Shown here in pieces: positions 43,147 to 52,239 of a stretch of 64,000 bases of DNA. The DNA comes from Actinomycetota bacterium (GTDB lineage: Bacteria; Actinomycetota; UBA4738; HRBIN12). The notes beneath the pieces are model-generated. The model made no database searches and had not been told where the DNA came from. It was given only the letters and a program-made list of their open reading frames with translations. Within the stretch, counting starts at the first letter, position 1. Each line of letters opens with the position of its first letter. The stretch lies in assembly GCA_035697485.1 (NCBI GenBank), contig DASSCU010000015.1:171391-235390 (forward strand). Reading direction: 5' to 3'. Made by a program: the position numbers and the translations under genes.

Positions 43147-44108
43147 GGGCCGTGGTGTTCACCGGCGGAGGGGGGAACGAGGTGGTCACGGTGGCGGAGC
43201 GCCCCGACCCGACCGTCGGACCCGACGACGTGCTCGTGGCCGTCGAGGTCGCCGGCATGAACCCCGCCGACCTCCAGCAGCGGGAGGGTCGATACCCTGC
43301 CCCGCCCGGGGTCGTGCCGGACGTGCCGGGACTCGAGGTCGCGGGCTCGGTCGTGACGATCGGCGAACGCGTCACGGCATGGAAGTCCGGCGACCGGGTC
43401 TTCGGCTTGGTCGGTGGCGGCGGGCTCGCCTCGCGCGTCGCCGTGCACGAACGCTGCGTGACGCGGATCCCCGGCGGCCTCGACCCCGAAGCCGCCGCTG
43501 CCGTGCCGGAAGCCTTCATCACGGCGCACGACGCCCTCCGGCAGGGCGGGCTGCGCCCGGGCGAGACCGTGCTCGTGCACGGTGCGACCGGTGCCGTCGG
43601 CTCGGCGGCCGTCGCGATCGCTCGCGCGAGCGGCGCGCGTGTGCTGGCACCGGCCCGGACACCCGAGGCGGCCGAGGCCGTGGCGACGCTCGGCGCGGAG
43701 CCGGTCGATGCCGACCGCGAGGCGATCGCAACGGCGGCCGGTGCGCGCGGGGTCGATCTGGCGGTGGAGCTCGTCGGCGGCGCCCACGTCGCCATCGCGC
43801 TGGATGTGCTCGCGGTCGGGGGACGCGTCGTGGTGGTCAGCGTCGCCGGCGGCTCGACCGTCGAGCTCGACCTGTCGCGGCTGATGGTGCGGCGGGCGAC
43901 GCTGCGGGGCACGGTGCTCCGAGCCCGGCCGCTCGACGAGAAGGCGGCCGCCGTGCAGGCGTTCGCCCGGGAGGTGGTGCCGATGCTCGCGGACGGACGC
44001 GTCGCTCCGTCGATCGACAGCGTGTACGGCGTGGATGAGGTGCATGGCGCGTTCGACCGGCTCGCGGCACGCGGCAAGCGCGGGAAGGTCATGGTGCGCT
44101 TCACATGA
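43143..44108 (+). CDS. Zinc-independent quinone oxidoreductase-like MDR protein
   Basis: A 321-residue MDR enzyme. The start MRAVVFTGGGGNEVVTVAER is family-like, VEVAGMNPADLQQREGRYP is the QOR/TED2-type sugar- or quinone-binding loop, and GETVLVHGATGAVGSAAVAI is the NADP motif. No zinc ligands are seen. PIG3-like proteins reduce quinones or enones. In an operon with sugar genes it may reduce an enone-type intermediate. ATG start is coupled (ATGA) to the isomerase gene and its stop to the SDR. Confidence 0.8.
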   Translation: MRAVVFTGGGGNEVVTVAERPDPTVGPDDVLVAVEVAGMNPADLQQREGRYPAPPGVVPDVPGLEVAGSVVTIGERVTAWKSGDRVFGLVGGGGLASRVAVHERCVTRIPGGLDPEAAAAVPEAFITAHDALRQGGLRPGETVLVHGATGAVGSAAVAIARASGARVLAPARTPEAAEAVATLGAEPVDADREAIATAAGARGVDLAVELVGGAHVAIALDVLAVGGRVVVVSVAGGSTVELDLSRLMVRRATLRGTVLRARPLDEKAAAVQAFAREVVPMLADGRVAPSIDSVYGVDEVHGAFDRLAARGKRGKVMVRFT

Positions 44109-44872
44109 GCGGTCGGCTGGAAGGACGCGTCGCACTGGTCACGGGAGCGGGGGTCGGCATCGGACGCGCGACGGCCGTGCGCCTGGCCAGGGACGGCGCG
44201 ACGGTCATCGCGACCTCGCGCACGCTCCAGCACGCCGAAGCCACGTGCGCGGAGATCGCCGCGGCAGGCCCGGCGCGCGCCGAGGCCATCGCGCTCGACG
44301 TGGCCGACTCCCGCCGGATCGAGGAGGTGGTGCGCGACGTCGCGGACCGCCACGGCCGCATCGACGTGCTCGTGGCGAACGCAGGCGTCGAACTCCCGCA
44401 TGCGCCGACCGTCGAGGCGACCACCGACGACGAGTGGGATCGGGTGTTCGCCGTCAACGCCCGCGGGGTGTTCGCCGTGTGCCGGGCGGTCCTGCCGGTG
44501 ATGCCCGACGGTGGCGCGATCGTCACGGTCGGCTCGATGAACTCGTTCATCGCCTGGCCGAACGACGCCGCCTACACGGCGACGAAGGGAGCCGTGCTGC
44601 AGTTCACCCGCGCCCTGGCGTTGGAGACCGCGGAGCGGAACATCCGCGCGAACTGCGTGTGCCCGGGCGTGATCGACACCCCGCTCACGCGATCGTTCCT
44701 GCAGGGAGACGACGCGGTCGCACTCGAGCGCGAGTACGCGGAGGTCGCCCCCCTCGGGCGCATGGGCACACCGAACGAGGTCGCGAACTGCATCGCCTTC
44801 CTCGCCAGCGACGAGGCGTCGTTCGTGACCGGCTCCGCGATGCTCGTCGACGGCGGCACGACCGCCCGCTGA
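44105..44872 (+). CDS. SDR-family oxidoreductase (copy 2)
   Basis: A 255-residue classical SDR with VALVTGAGVGIGRATAVRLA, NAG loop VLVANAGVELP, catalytic Ser in TVGSMNSF, and YTATK. C-terminal FVTGSAMLVDGG is typical. It closes the operon with ATGA coupling to the quinone-oxidoreductase-like gene. Likely a sugar or alcohol dehydrogenase acting on an intermediate made by its neighbours. Confidence 0.86.
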   Translation: MSGRLEGRVALVTGAGVGIGRATAVRLARDGATVIATSRTLQHAEATCAEIAAAGPARAEAIALDVADSRRIEEVVRDVADRHGRIDVLVANAGVELPHAPTVEATTDDEWDRVFAVNARGVFAVCRAVLPVMPDGGAIVTVGSMNSFIAWPNDAAYTATKGAVLQFTRALALETAERNIRANCVCPGVIDTPLTRSFLQGDDAVALEREYAEVAPLGRMGTPNEVANCIAFLASDEASFVTGSAMLVDGGTTAR

Positions 44873-44909
44873 CGAGCGAGCGACGCCCGCCGGCTCGGGG
44901 GTGTCTCGC

Positions 44910-45815
44910 TCAGACGACGCCGACCGCGTCGAGGGCCAGCAGTCCCGCACCCACGACGCCCTCACGCCCGCCCAGCTCCGCCGGTACGATCGGCACGTGC
45001 ACGACGTGCTCCGCCCAGATGTGGTCGCGCGCCGAGGCGATCACCGTGGGCCAGTAGGCGCCACCCGCCGTGCCGAGACCCCCACCGATCACGACGATCT
45101 CGGGATCGACGAGGTTCACGAACAGCGCCACGTAGCCGCCGAGCATCTCGGCACCACGGTGCACGATGGTTCCCGCAGTGACGTCGCCCGACCCCGCGAG
45201 CGCCAGCAGCTCCTCGCCGGACGTGATCTCGCTTCCGCTCGCCTCGATGTACCTCGCCACCAACGCCGGGCCCGACGCGACGTGCTCGAGCGAGGCCGAC
45301 CGGAACGATCGACCGCAGTGCGGGCAGTCGGCCGGCAGCTCGGCGCTTCCCAGCAGTTGGGCGGCGCCGTGCGCACCCGCGTAGGGCGTCCCGCCGAGGA
45401 CGAGGGAGGCGCTGATACCCGTGCCGACGCTCACGTAGCCGACCGAGGACCGTCCACGGCCCGCACCGACGCGGGCCTCGGCGAGCGCGGCCGCCCGCAC
45501 GTCCGCCTCGATCGAGACCGGCGCGATCGGCCCGAGCGTGTCGACGATCTGCCGCCGGGTCCAGGCGACGGACACCTGGCTCCGAAGCTCGTCGTCGCGA
45601 TCGAGCACCTCGGGGAGCGCGACGCCGACCGCCACCGGCGCCGCACCGGCGGTCAGCTCGCGGCAACGCTGCTCGATCGATGCCAGCAATCCGTCGGAGT
45701 CACCCGCGTCCCGGTTCTCGATCCGGTCGGACCGGCGGATCGTGCCATCGGCCTCGACGAGCGCGAGCGCCGTCTTGGTCCCTCCGACGTCGATCCCGAT
45801 GGCGGCCGGCCTCAC
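44910..45815 (-). CDS. ROK-family kinase (copy 2)
   Basis: A 301-residue ROK protein with GIDVGGTKTALALVEADG, VSVGTGISASLVLGGTPYAG and VVIGGGLGTAGG. The zinc region is atypical: only two Cys as CPHCG, no third or fourth. Active-site Asp in EADVRAAALAE-type positions appears to be replaced in part. GTG start, overlapping the cupin stop by 4 bp. It may phosphorylate an amino sugar or a sugar from the pathway. It is the last gene of the 49734-44910 operon. Confidence 0.8.
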   Translation of the reverse strand: MRPAAIGIDVGGTKTALALVEADGTIRRSDRIENRDAGDSDGLLASIEQRCRELTAGAAPVAVGVALPEVLDRDDELRSQVSVAWTRRQIVDTLGPIAPVSIEADVRAAALAEARVGAGRGRSSVGYVSVGTGISASLVLGGTPYAGAHGAAQLLGSAELPADCPHCGRSFRSASLEHVASGPALVARYIEASGSEITSGEELLALAGSGDVTAGTIVHRGAEMLGGYVALFVNLVDPEIVVIGGGLGTAGGAYWPTVIASARDHIWAEHVVHVPIVPAELGGREGVVGAGLLALDAVGVV

Positions 45816-46705
45816 AGGTCCGAGGACTCCCCCGGCGCCGCCTCGCCGAGATAGGTCGGGGCGACCCCGAAGGTGAACCTCGCGACCCGCTCGGTCTGGT
45901 TGGAGAGCACGTACGGAGCGCCGGCCGGCACGTAGAAGCCGTCGCCGACGCCCATGTGGAACCAACCGTTCCCGGGCCCGGGAACGTCCAGCTCGGGCAC
46001 CCACAGGCTGACCCGTCCCTCGAGCACGTACCCGGCGAGGTCGCCCGCGTGTCGGCGCGGATCGCTGCGCTGCCCCGCGCGCAGCTCGACCCACCCCGAC
46101 GTCAGCCGTTCGGTGCTCCGCCAGATGCCCACCAGGATCGGATGTTCCTCACCCTCCATGCGCCACATGACGTCGGAGGTCCGCAGCACCCGCATCGTGT
46201 GGCTCGCCGCGGCCTCGGCCCGTGCGTCGGGCCACCGCTCGAGCCACTCGTCGATCACGTAGGTCACACGATCGAGGTAGGGCCGGGTCTTCGCGTAGGG
46301 CTGCGACGAGCCGGTCGACGGCGGGGGGGCGAAGTACTGGAGCACGTCGAGCATCTCGTCACCCTGGCTGAACCCGTGATGCCATGTGTCCCGGCCGAAC
46401 GCGACGGCCTCGCCGGCCTCGACGACGTGAACCTCACCCGTCTCGGGGTTGGCGAGCACGAGCCTGCCGCCGAGCACGTGGTAGATCTCGTCGGCCCCCA
46501 TGTCGGTCCGGTGCGTGGCGGAGTGGGTGAACCGAGCCCCCGGAGGCATCGTGAACCGCATCTGCTGGATCCGCTCGCTCGAGACGAAGATCTCGTCGTT
46601 CACGTGACCCGACTCGTCGTCGCCCCAGAGCTTCAGCACGGCATCCGCCGCCGGGATCGCTCCGGGCTCGCGCATCACGAGCCGTGAGGGGTGCGAGACG
46701 CTCAT
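45812..46705 (-). CDS. Double-cupin domain protein (copy 2)
   Basis: A 297-residue bicupin homologous to the 32103-33035 product: LKLWGDDESGHVNDEIFVSS, PPGARFTHSATHRTDMGADE and RDTWHHGFSQGDE in the first lobe; VELRAGQRSDPRRHAGDLAG and FYVPAGAPYVLSN in the second. Its His and Glu positions are kept in both lobes. Coupled to the upstream Gfo/Idh gene (ATGA) and the downstream ROK gene (GTGA). A sugar-isomerase-like or epimerase-like role is plausible; the activity is unproved. Confidence 0.8.
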   Translation of the reverse strand: MSVSHPSRLVMREPGAIPAADAVLKLWGDDESGHVNDEIFVSSERIQQMRFTMPPGARFTHSATHRTDMGADEIYHVLGGRLVLANPETGEVHVVEAGEAVAFGRDTWHHGFSQGDEMLDVLQYFAPPPSTGSSQPYAKTRPYLDRVTYVIDEWLERWPDARAEAAASHTMRVLRTSDVMWRMEGEEHPILVGIWRSTERLTSGWVELRAGQRSDPRRHAGDLAGYVLEGRVSLWVPELDVPGPGNGWFHMGVGDGFYVPAGAPYVLSNQTERVARFTFGVAPTYLGEAAPGESSDL

Positions 46706-47859
46706 GCGAACCTCGGCGGGAACTCGAAGCTCGTCCGGAGCTCCTGGGTCCGGCCGGTCTCGGCGGCCGCGTACGCGCCCTCGATGATCTCGATCACGTG
46801 ACGGGCGTGCTCGGCCGTCATCGGCGTGTGACGGCCCGTGCGGACGAGCTCGGCCACCTGCATGATGTCCTCGAAGACCGCCGACTCGGGGATCTCCCGG
46901 TGCGGTCCGACGACGTTCGGCAACACCCGCATCTGCGTCTCCCAGTCCCAGGTCGGCGCTCCGAGCGTGTCCTCTCGGCCGGGGAAATCGAACGGCTCGC
47001 CGTTCAGGAAGAGTCCCTTGATCTCGCCCTCGGTGCCGAAGTACAAGCCGGCACCGAAGTCCTCGATCAGCGTGCCGGCGACCGTGCCGTGCACGACGGC
47101 ATGCGCCCCGCCGTCGTAGCCGAGCAACAGCATCGTGTTGTCGTCGGCCTGCGCCTCGATCGAGCTGCCGAGGAACTCCCGTCGGTCCACCACCGTGCCC
47201 GAGAGCGCCGTCACCCGGGTGGCCGGCCCGAGCACGCTCGTCAGCTGGTGCAGGGCGTACACCGCCGCGTCGTACATCGGCCCTCCCCCGGGCATCCGGA
47301 AGTACCAGCTCGGGTCGATCGGGGTACCGCCCGGTGCCGTCTCGCGGGCCTCGGCCTCCTCCTCCTCGTGGAAGCGGCCGAGCGAGGTGCCGCAGATCGC
47401 CCACGCCAGGTCGCCGATCGCCCCTTCCACGATCAGCTCACGGATCCTGGTGACCTGCGGGCGCAGCACCTCGCCGGGCGACGCCGAGATGCGCAACCCG
47501 GCCGCCGCGGCGGTCTCGATGAGGTCGTCGGCCTCGGCCACCGTGGTCGTCATCGTCTTGTTCGCGTGCACGTGCTTCGCGGCCTCGAGCGCCCGCTTGC
47601 ACTGCTCGTAGTGCAGCCCGATCGGCGTCGCGATCGTCACCATGTCGACGTCGGGGTCGGCCAGCAGGTCCTCGTAGCGCTCGTACCACGTCGGGATGCG
47701 GTAGCGCTCGGCCGAGGCCTCCGCCCGCCCGGGAGCGAGGTCGCAGACGGCGTGCAGCCGCACCCGGTCCGTGATGTCGTCCTGGCTGAGATGGGGCAGG
47801 ATCCCCCGCTGGGAGATCATGCCCGCCCCCACGACGCCGATGCCAACGGTGTCCGCCAT
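46702..47859 (-). CDS. Gfo/Idh/MocA-family oxidoreductase (copy 2, altered signature)
   Basis: A 385-residue protein with VGIGVVGAGMISQRGILPHL and VTIATPIGLHYEQCKRALEA. The usual EKP signature reads HVHANKTMTTT: Lys is kept but Glu is Asn and Pro is Thr. A conserved C-terminal dehydrogenase domain follows (DPSWYFRMPGGGPMYDAAVY). ATG 47859. It forms an operon with GntR-2, another Gfo/Idh, cupin and ROK. Substrate unknown. Confidence 0.84.
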   Translation of the reverse strand: MADTVGIGVVGAGMISQRGILPHLSQDDITDRVRLHAVCDLAPGRAEASAERYRIPTWYERYEDLLADPDVDMVTIATPIGLHYEQCKRALEAAKHVHANKTMTTTVAEADDLIETAAAAGLRISASPGEVLRPQVTRIRELIVEGAIGDLAWAICGTSLGRFHEEEEAEARETAPGGTPIDPSWYFRMPGGGPMYDAAVYALHQLTSVLGPATRVTALSGTVVDRREFLGSSIEAQADDNTMLLLGYDGGAHAVVHGTVAGTLIEDFGAGLYFGTEGEIKGLFLNGEPFDFPGREDTLGAPTWDWETQMRVLPNVVGPHREIPESAVFEDIMQVAELVRTGRHTPMTAEHARHVIEIIEGAYAAAETGRTQELRTSFEFPPRFA

Positions 47860-47862
47860 CGA

Positions 47863-48963
47863 TCAGCCTCCAGGTGAGTGTGTGGTCGCCGGTGCCGGGA
47901 CGGTGGTCTCGAGAGACGCGACGACTCCCTCACGTGACGATCGATCCGCCTGCTCGAGGATCTCCAGCACGTGGATCGCGTGAGCCGCCGACAGCACCGG
48001 CGCCGCGCCCGACGCGATGCAGTCGATCAGGTGCTCCACCCCGAGCAGATGGTCGGGCCCCTCGGCGCGGCCCGTCCGCGGGACCTCGATCGCCGCCCAC
48101 GTACCGTCCGGAGCGAGCATCTCCACCGGGGACGAGACGTCCAGCCAGCTGAAGGCGATCGTGCCGTCCGTGCCCATCAGCTCCACCTCGGCCGACCGCG
48201 TGCCGTGCGACGTGTAGTTCGCCTCGATCGTCGCGATCCTCGCCGCACCCAGATCGAGCAGCGCCGTCCACGCATCGTCGACCTCGATGTCGACGTGCGC
48301 CCCCGCCGACGGCCCGTCCGGCACGGTGAATCCCCGGCCGACGCGGGCACTCATCGCCGCCACCCGTCGAGCGGACCCGACCAGGCCCGTGATCGCGTGC
48401 AGGGGATACACCCCCAGATCCACCAACGGTCCTCCACCGGGCGAGAAGTACGGGGTGGGGTCCGAGCCGAACCCCGGCCACGGAGGCACGGCGCCCATGG
48501 CGACCCCTCGAACGGTGTGGACGGACCCGATCCGTCCCTCCGCGAGGAGCCGCTGCACCGAGCGGACCTGCGGGAACAGCATCACGGACGGCGCCGCCAC
48601 CAGCACGAGCCCCCGCTCGGCGGCCGTCCGTTCGAGCCGTCGGCCCTCGGTCACCGACCCCGCGAGCGGCTTCTCGCTGTAGACGTGCACACCGGCCTCC
48701 AGCGCCATGAGCGTCGTCTCGAAGTGGGACTGGATCGGCGTGAGGTTGACCAGCGCGTCGATCCGGGCTTCCTCGAGCATCGTCGCCTCGTCGGTGAACC
48801 ACCGTGCGCCGTGCCGCTCGGCGACCGCGCGAGCACGCGCCTCGGTGCGCCCGCAGACCGCCACGATCTCGGCACGGTCGGCGATGCGACCGAACTCCGG
48901 CAGGTAGTCGCGGTGTGCGACGTCGCCGGGCCCGAGGACCGCGAGACGGAGCCGATCTCCCAT
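47863..48963 (-). CDS. Gfo/Idh/MocA-family oxidoreductase (copy 3)
   Basis: A 366-residue protein with LRLAVLGPGDVAHRDYLPEF, LVNLTPIQSHFETTLMAL and the usual HVYSEKPLAGS. The C-terminal half has PYFSPGGGPLVDLGVYPLHA. A strong AGGAGG precedes the ATG. It sits 12 bp after GntR-2 and 3 bp before copy 2, so two Gfo/Idh proteins are made together and may act in sequence. Confidence 0.86.
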   Translation of the reverse strand: MGDRLRLAVLGPGDVAHRDYLPEFGRIADRAEIVAVCGRTEARARAVAERHGARWFTDEATMLEEARIDALVNLTPIQSHFETTLMALEAGVHVYSEKPLAGSVTEGRRLERTAAERGLVLVAAPSVMLFPQVRSVQRLLAEGRIGSVHTVRGVAMGAVPPWPGFGSDPTPYFSPGGGPLVDLGVYPLHAITGLVGSARRVAAMSARVGRGFTVPDGPSAGAHVDIEVDDAWTALLDLGAARIATIEANYTSHGTRSAEVELMGTDGTIAFSWLDVSSPVEMLAPDGTWAAIEVPRTGRAEGPDHLLGVEHLIDCIASGAAPVLSAAHAIHVLEILEQADRSSREGVVASLETTVPAPATTHSPGG

Positions 48964-48975
48964 GCTTCCTCCTGC

Positions 48976-49734
48976 TCAGGTAGGCCGAACGTTCAGCCGG
49001 GCGCGGAACCGGTAGCGGTCGCCTCGGTAGGCGATCCGGCTCGCTTCGAGCGGTCGCCCGTGTTGGTCGAAGGTCGTCTGGGTGGTCACGAGCACGGGCC
49101 AGGAACGCGGGAGGTCGAGCACGCGAGCGAGCTCGTCACCGGCCTCGACGGCTTCCACCGTGGTCTCGGCGAAGGTCGGCACCAGTCCCCCGTGTTCGCA
49201 GAGCACCTCGTAGAGCGAGGCCGTCGAGAAATCGGCATCCGCGACGGCCGGGCACCGCCCGAGCGGCACGAGGCTGCGGTCGAGAGCGACGGGCAGGCCG
49301 TCGAGCAACCGCACGCGTTCCAGGTGCACCAGCTCGGCGCCCGGGGCCACGCCCAGACCCTCGGCCTCGTCCATCGTGGCTGCACGCACCGCGTGCTCTC
49401 GCACGATCGCCGTCGGCTCGAGACCACGTTCACGCGCCATGGTCGTGAAGCTCAGCAACACGTTCGGCGGCTCGCCGAGCGGTGCCGCCGTGACGACCCA
49501 GCCCCGCCCGGGATCGGGCTCGAGCAACCCCTCCTCCACGAGCGCGGCCAGCGCTCGTCGCACCGTGACCCGGCTGACCCCGAACATCTCGCAGAGCCGA
49601 CGCTCCGAGGGGAGCCACTGCCCGGGACCCCACGTGCCCCCGGCGATCCGCTCGGCGATCGCCTCGCAGAGCTGTCGGTACAAGGGTCCGCCGGCGGAGA
49701 CCGCGTCGAGAGGGTTTCTGGCGATCGCCGGCAT
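48976..49734 (-). CDS. GntR/HutC-family regulator, copy 2
   Basis: A 252-residue regulator with the same layout as copy 1: YRQLCEAIAERIAGGTWGPG, LPSERRLCEMFGVSRVTVRR and ALVEEGLLEPDPGRGWVV in the winged helix, and a UTRA domain ending in RIAYRGDRYRFRARLN. I chose ATG 49734 since TAGTCT (49742-49747) lies 7 nt upstream, matching the leaderless pattern; a longer frame to 49803 is open. Divergent from an SDR gene with site D between. Likely controls this part of the regulon. Confidence 0.86.
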   Translation of the reverse strand: MPAIARNPLDAVSAGGPLYRQLCEAIAERIAGGTWGPGQWLPSERRLCEMFGVSRVTVRRALAALVEEGLLEPDPGRGWVVTAAPLGEPPNVLLSFTTMARERGLEPTAIVREHAVRAATMDEAEGLGVAPGAELVHLERVRLLDGLPVALDRSLVPLGRCPAVADADFSTASLYEVLCEHGGLVPTFAETTVEAVEAGDELARVLDLPRSWPVLVTTQTTFDQHGRPLEASRIAYRGDRYRFRARLNVRPT

Positions 49735-49774
49735 CGAGGCGAGACTAGGACCGGCTCGGCGCGGGGTCAAACCA

Positions 49775-49792
49775 GCGGTCTCCAACTGGTCT
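49775..49792. promoter_or_regulatory. Tandem operator boxes (site D) between GntR-2 and SDR copy 3
   Basis: GCGGTCT at 49775-49781 and CTGGTCT at 49786-49792, 11 bp apart. It lies 28 nt upstream of the GntR-2 -10 (49742-49747) and 55 nt upstream of the SDR -10 (49847-49852). Same direct-repeat layout as sites A, B, C and E. Confidence 0.5.
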
Positions 49793-49858
49793 TCCTTCGG
49801 CATCTCCGGAAGCGGGTCGGGGCCCTCGTCGGCGATCGGTCCTTACTAGGATGCGCAC

Positions 49859-50632
49859 ATGGCGCAGACGCGCGGCACCGGACGGGTCGCCCTCGTGACC
49901 GGCGCCGGCCGCGGGATCGGCCGGGCGACCGCGCTGATGCTCTCGGCCCGAGGCGATCGGGTCATGGGGGTCTCGCGGAGCGAGGAGGAGCTCGCGGCCC
50001 TCGCCCGGGAGGCTCCGATCGAGACCTTCGCGGGGTCCGTCGCGACGCAGGATGGCTGCCAACGCATCGTCGAGGAAACGCGCGAGCGCCTCGGGCCGAT
50101 CGCCGTCCTCGTGAGCAACGCAGGGATCGGCAGCTACCACGAGCGGGTGATCTGGGAGCAGGATCCCGAGGTCTGGCGGGGCTCCCTCGCGGTCAACCTC
50201 GACGCCGCGTTCCACCTGATCCGCCTCAGCGCGCCCGACATGATCGGTGCCGGATGGGGTCGCATCGTGATCGTGAGTTCCACCGCCGGCCAGGTGGGCG
50301 GACCGGCGTCGTCGGCCTACACGGCGGCCAAGCACGGGGTGATCGGATTGATGCGGTCGGCCGCCCAGGACCTGATCCCGCACGGGATCACGTGCAACGC
50401 CGTGTGCCCCGGATGGGTGAAGACGGCGATGGCCGACGCCGACGCGGCGACGCAGGCGCGGGCGACGGGGCTGACGACCGACGAGGTATGGGAGGCGCAC
50501 GCGCGCTCCTATGCGGCGGGGCGCGTGATGCAACCCGAGGAGATCGCCGACGTGATCGGATTCCTGACGTCCGACGGAGCGACCGCCCTCAACGGGGAGG
50601 CGATCACGGTGGCACTCGGCGGCCTCTGGTAG
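49859..50632 (+). CDS. SDR-family oxidoreductase (copy 3)
   Basis: A 257-residue classical SDR with VALVTGAGRGIGRATALMLS, VLVSNAGIGSYHE, catalytic SSTAGQ with Ser, and YTAAK. NAD(P) preference is undetermined. A TAGGAT box is 6 nt before the ATG, so transcription is probably leaderless. Its stop is directly next to the convergent EamA gene's stop (50632/50633). Confidence 0.86.
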   Translation: MAQTRGTGRVALVTGAGRGIGRATALMLSARGDRVMGVSRSEEELAALAREAPIETFAGSVATQDGCQRIVEETRERLGPIAVLVSNAGIGSYHERVIWEQDPEVWRGSLAVNLDAAFHLIRLSAPDMIGAGWGRIVIVSSTAGQVGGPASSAYTAAKHGVIGLMRSAAQDLIPHGITCNAVCPGWVKTAMADADAATQARATGLTTDEVWEAHARSYAAGRVMQPEEIADVIGFLTSDGATALNGEAITVALGGLW

Positions 50633-51457
50633 TCAGCGGATCGCCGAGAGCACCGCCGTCGCCACGAGCACGAGCGCGACACCGGCCCATTGGCGCGCCA
50701 GAAGGCGCTCGTGCAACACGATCGCGGCGAGGACCACGGCGACGGTCGAGAACTGGGCGGACACCACCGCGACGACGGCGACCGATCCGATCGAGAACGC
50801 GTACGAGAGCGAGACGAAGCCGATCGTGTCGAGGATCGCGGCGGAGACGACGGCGTTGCGGATCGTCGGGTCCAACCGCGCCCGGGCGCGCTGGGCGGCC
50901 ACGATGACGCCCAGGATCACGACGCCCGTCACGCGGTAGGCGAGCACGGCCCAGAACACCCCGACACGCTCCACCGACAGCGCGAGCCCGATCGTGTAGA
51001 AGCCGAGCACGAGTGCCGACGGGACGGCCCAGGCCACGCCGGTGGTCCCCCAGCCCCGCCCGGCGGAGGCGAGCACGACCCCGGCCACCGCCGCACCGAG
51101 GCCCACGACCTGCGGCGTGCTGAGCTCCTCGCCGAGCAGCACCACCGCGAGCACCGCCGCGAGCCCCGCGTTCATCGCGACGGTCGGCGAGACCACCGAG
51201 AGCTTGCCCACCCGCAGCGCCTGCCAGTAAAGGAGCGAGCCGATCACGGCCAGGACCCCCGGGACCGTCGCGAAGGCCCATCCCGAGAGATCGGGGACCG
51301 GCTCGAGGGCTACCGCGAACGGCAGGGTGAGCGCGACACCGAGCGCGCTCATCCAGAGCCCGAGGACGAACGCGGTGGTGCGCTTGGCCGCCCGCAACAG
51401 CAGGACCTCGAGCAGACCCCAGGCCAGGGCCGTGATCAGCGCGAACGCGACGGCCAT
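50633..51457 (-). CDS. EamA/DMT-family transporter, copy 2
   Basis: A 274-residue ten-span transporter similar to copy 1 (VAFALITALAWGLLEVLLLR; SLLYWQALRVGKLSVVSPTV; VAVVAVVSAQFSTVAVVLAA; HERLLARQWAGVALVLVATA). It is 29 bp after the aldolase stop and ends the FGGY-ADH-aldolase operon, so it could import or export the polyol or product. An ATG start at 51457 fits the first span. Confidence 0.83.
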   Translation of the reverse strand: MAVAFALITALAWGLLEVLLLRAAKRTTAFVLGLWMSALGVALTLPFAVALEPVPDLSGWAFATVPGVLAVIGSLLYWQALRVGKLSVVSPTVAMNAGLAAVLAVVLLGEELSTPQVVGLGAAVAGVVLASAGRGWGTTGVAWAVPSALVLGFYTIGLALSVERVGVFWAVLAYRVTGVVILGVIVAAQRARARLDPTIRNAVVSAAILDTIGFVSLSYAFSIGSVAVVAVVSAQFSTVAVVLAAIVLHERLLARQWAGVALVLVATAVLSAIR

Positions 51458-51486
51458 GGCTCAGCGTCGGGCCGGCACCCTCGACC

Positions 51487-52239
51487 TCACGCCGAGGACG
51501 TCGACCGATGCACGATGCGCGCCAGCTCGCTCACGGTGCCGGCCGGGTCCGCCGCGCCCCAGACGTTCCTGCCGAACGCCACGCCGCTCGCCCCGCTGCG
51601 CATCGCCACCGAGACGGCGCCGAACAGGGAGTCCCGATCGGAGGTGAGATCGCCTCCGGCGAGGATGACCGGCACGCCGAAGGCCGCCGCCTCAGCGACC
51701 GCTTCCGGGGGCGTCGGCATCGTGGTCTTCACGACGCGGGCGCCCAGCTCCACCGCGGTGCGGGTCGCCGCGGCGATCGCCACGGGATCGTACGGGTCGG
51801 GGAACCGCTCGCTCTCGACCGGCATGATCTCGCAGACGTACGGCAGGCCAGCTCGGTCGGACGCCGCGGCGACCTGCCCGGCCGTACGCAGCGCGTCCAG
51901 CTCGAAGTCCGCACCGAGCTGCACGAACGTGAGCACGGCGGCCGCGCCGACGCGCAGAGCATCGTCGACCGTGTAGGCGGGCACGTACTCGGTGAGCGGG
52001 TAGTCCCCGCCGACGGTGACCGTGGTGACGTCGAGTTTGAGGATCGGCGCGGCGCCGCCGAAGGCATCGGGCACGTCGCGAACGGTCCCGTAGGCGGCGA
52101 TGATCGCGTCCGCACCGGCGTCGACCACCGCTCGGATCGTGCTCGCCCGGTCTTCCAGTCCCGCGCAGGGCCATGAGTACAGCGGGTGGTCGACGGCGAC
52201 GACGACGGTGCGCCCGTCGGCGGCGAGCGGGGCGCTCAC
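51487..52239 (-). CDS. Class I aldolase of the DhnA/LsrF/DeoC-like superfamily
   Basis: A 250-residue TIM-barrel protein. TVVVAVDHPLYSWPCAGLED, ILKLDVTTVTV, GARVVKTTMPTPPEAVAEAA (likely Schiff-base Lys in VVKTT) and PVILAGGDLTSDRDS (phosphate-binding loop) fit the DhnA class I aldolase family. It should cleave a phosphorylated keto sugar into two smaller carbonyl compounds. GTG 52239 overlaps the ADH stop (GTGA). Works after the FGGY kinase encoded in the same operon. Confidence 0.82.
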   Translation of the reverse strand: MSAPLAADGRTVVVAVDHPLYSWPCAGLEDRASTIRAVVDAGADAIIAAYGTVRDVPDAFGGAAPILKLDVTTVTVGGDYPLTEYVPAYTVDDALRVGAAAVLTFVQLGADFELDALRTAGQVAAASDRAGLPYVCEIMPVESERFPDPYDPVAIAAATRTAVELGARVVKTTMPTPPEAVAEAAAFGVPVILAGGDLTSDRDSLFGAVSVAMRSGASGVAFGRNVWGAADPAGTVSELARIVHRSTSSA

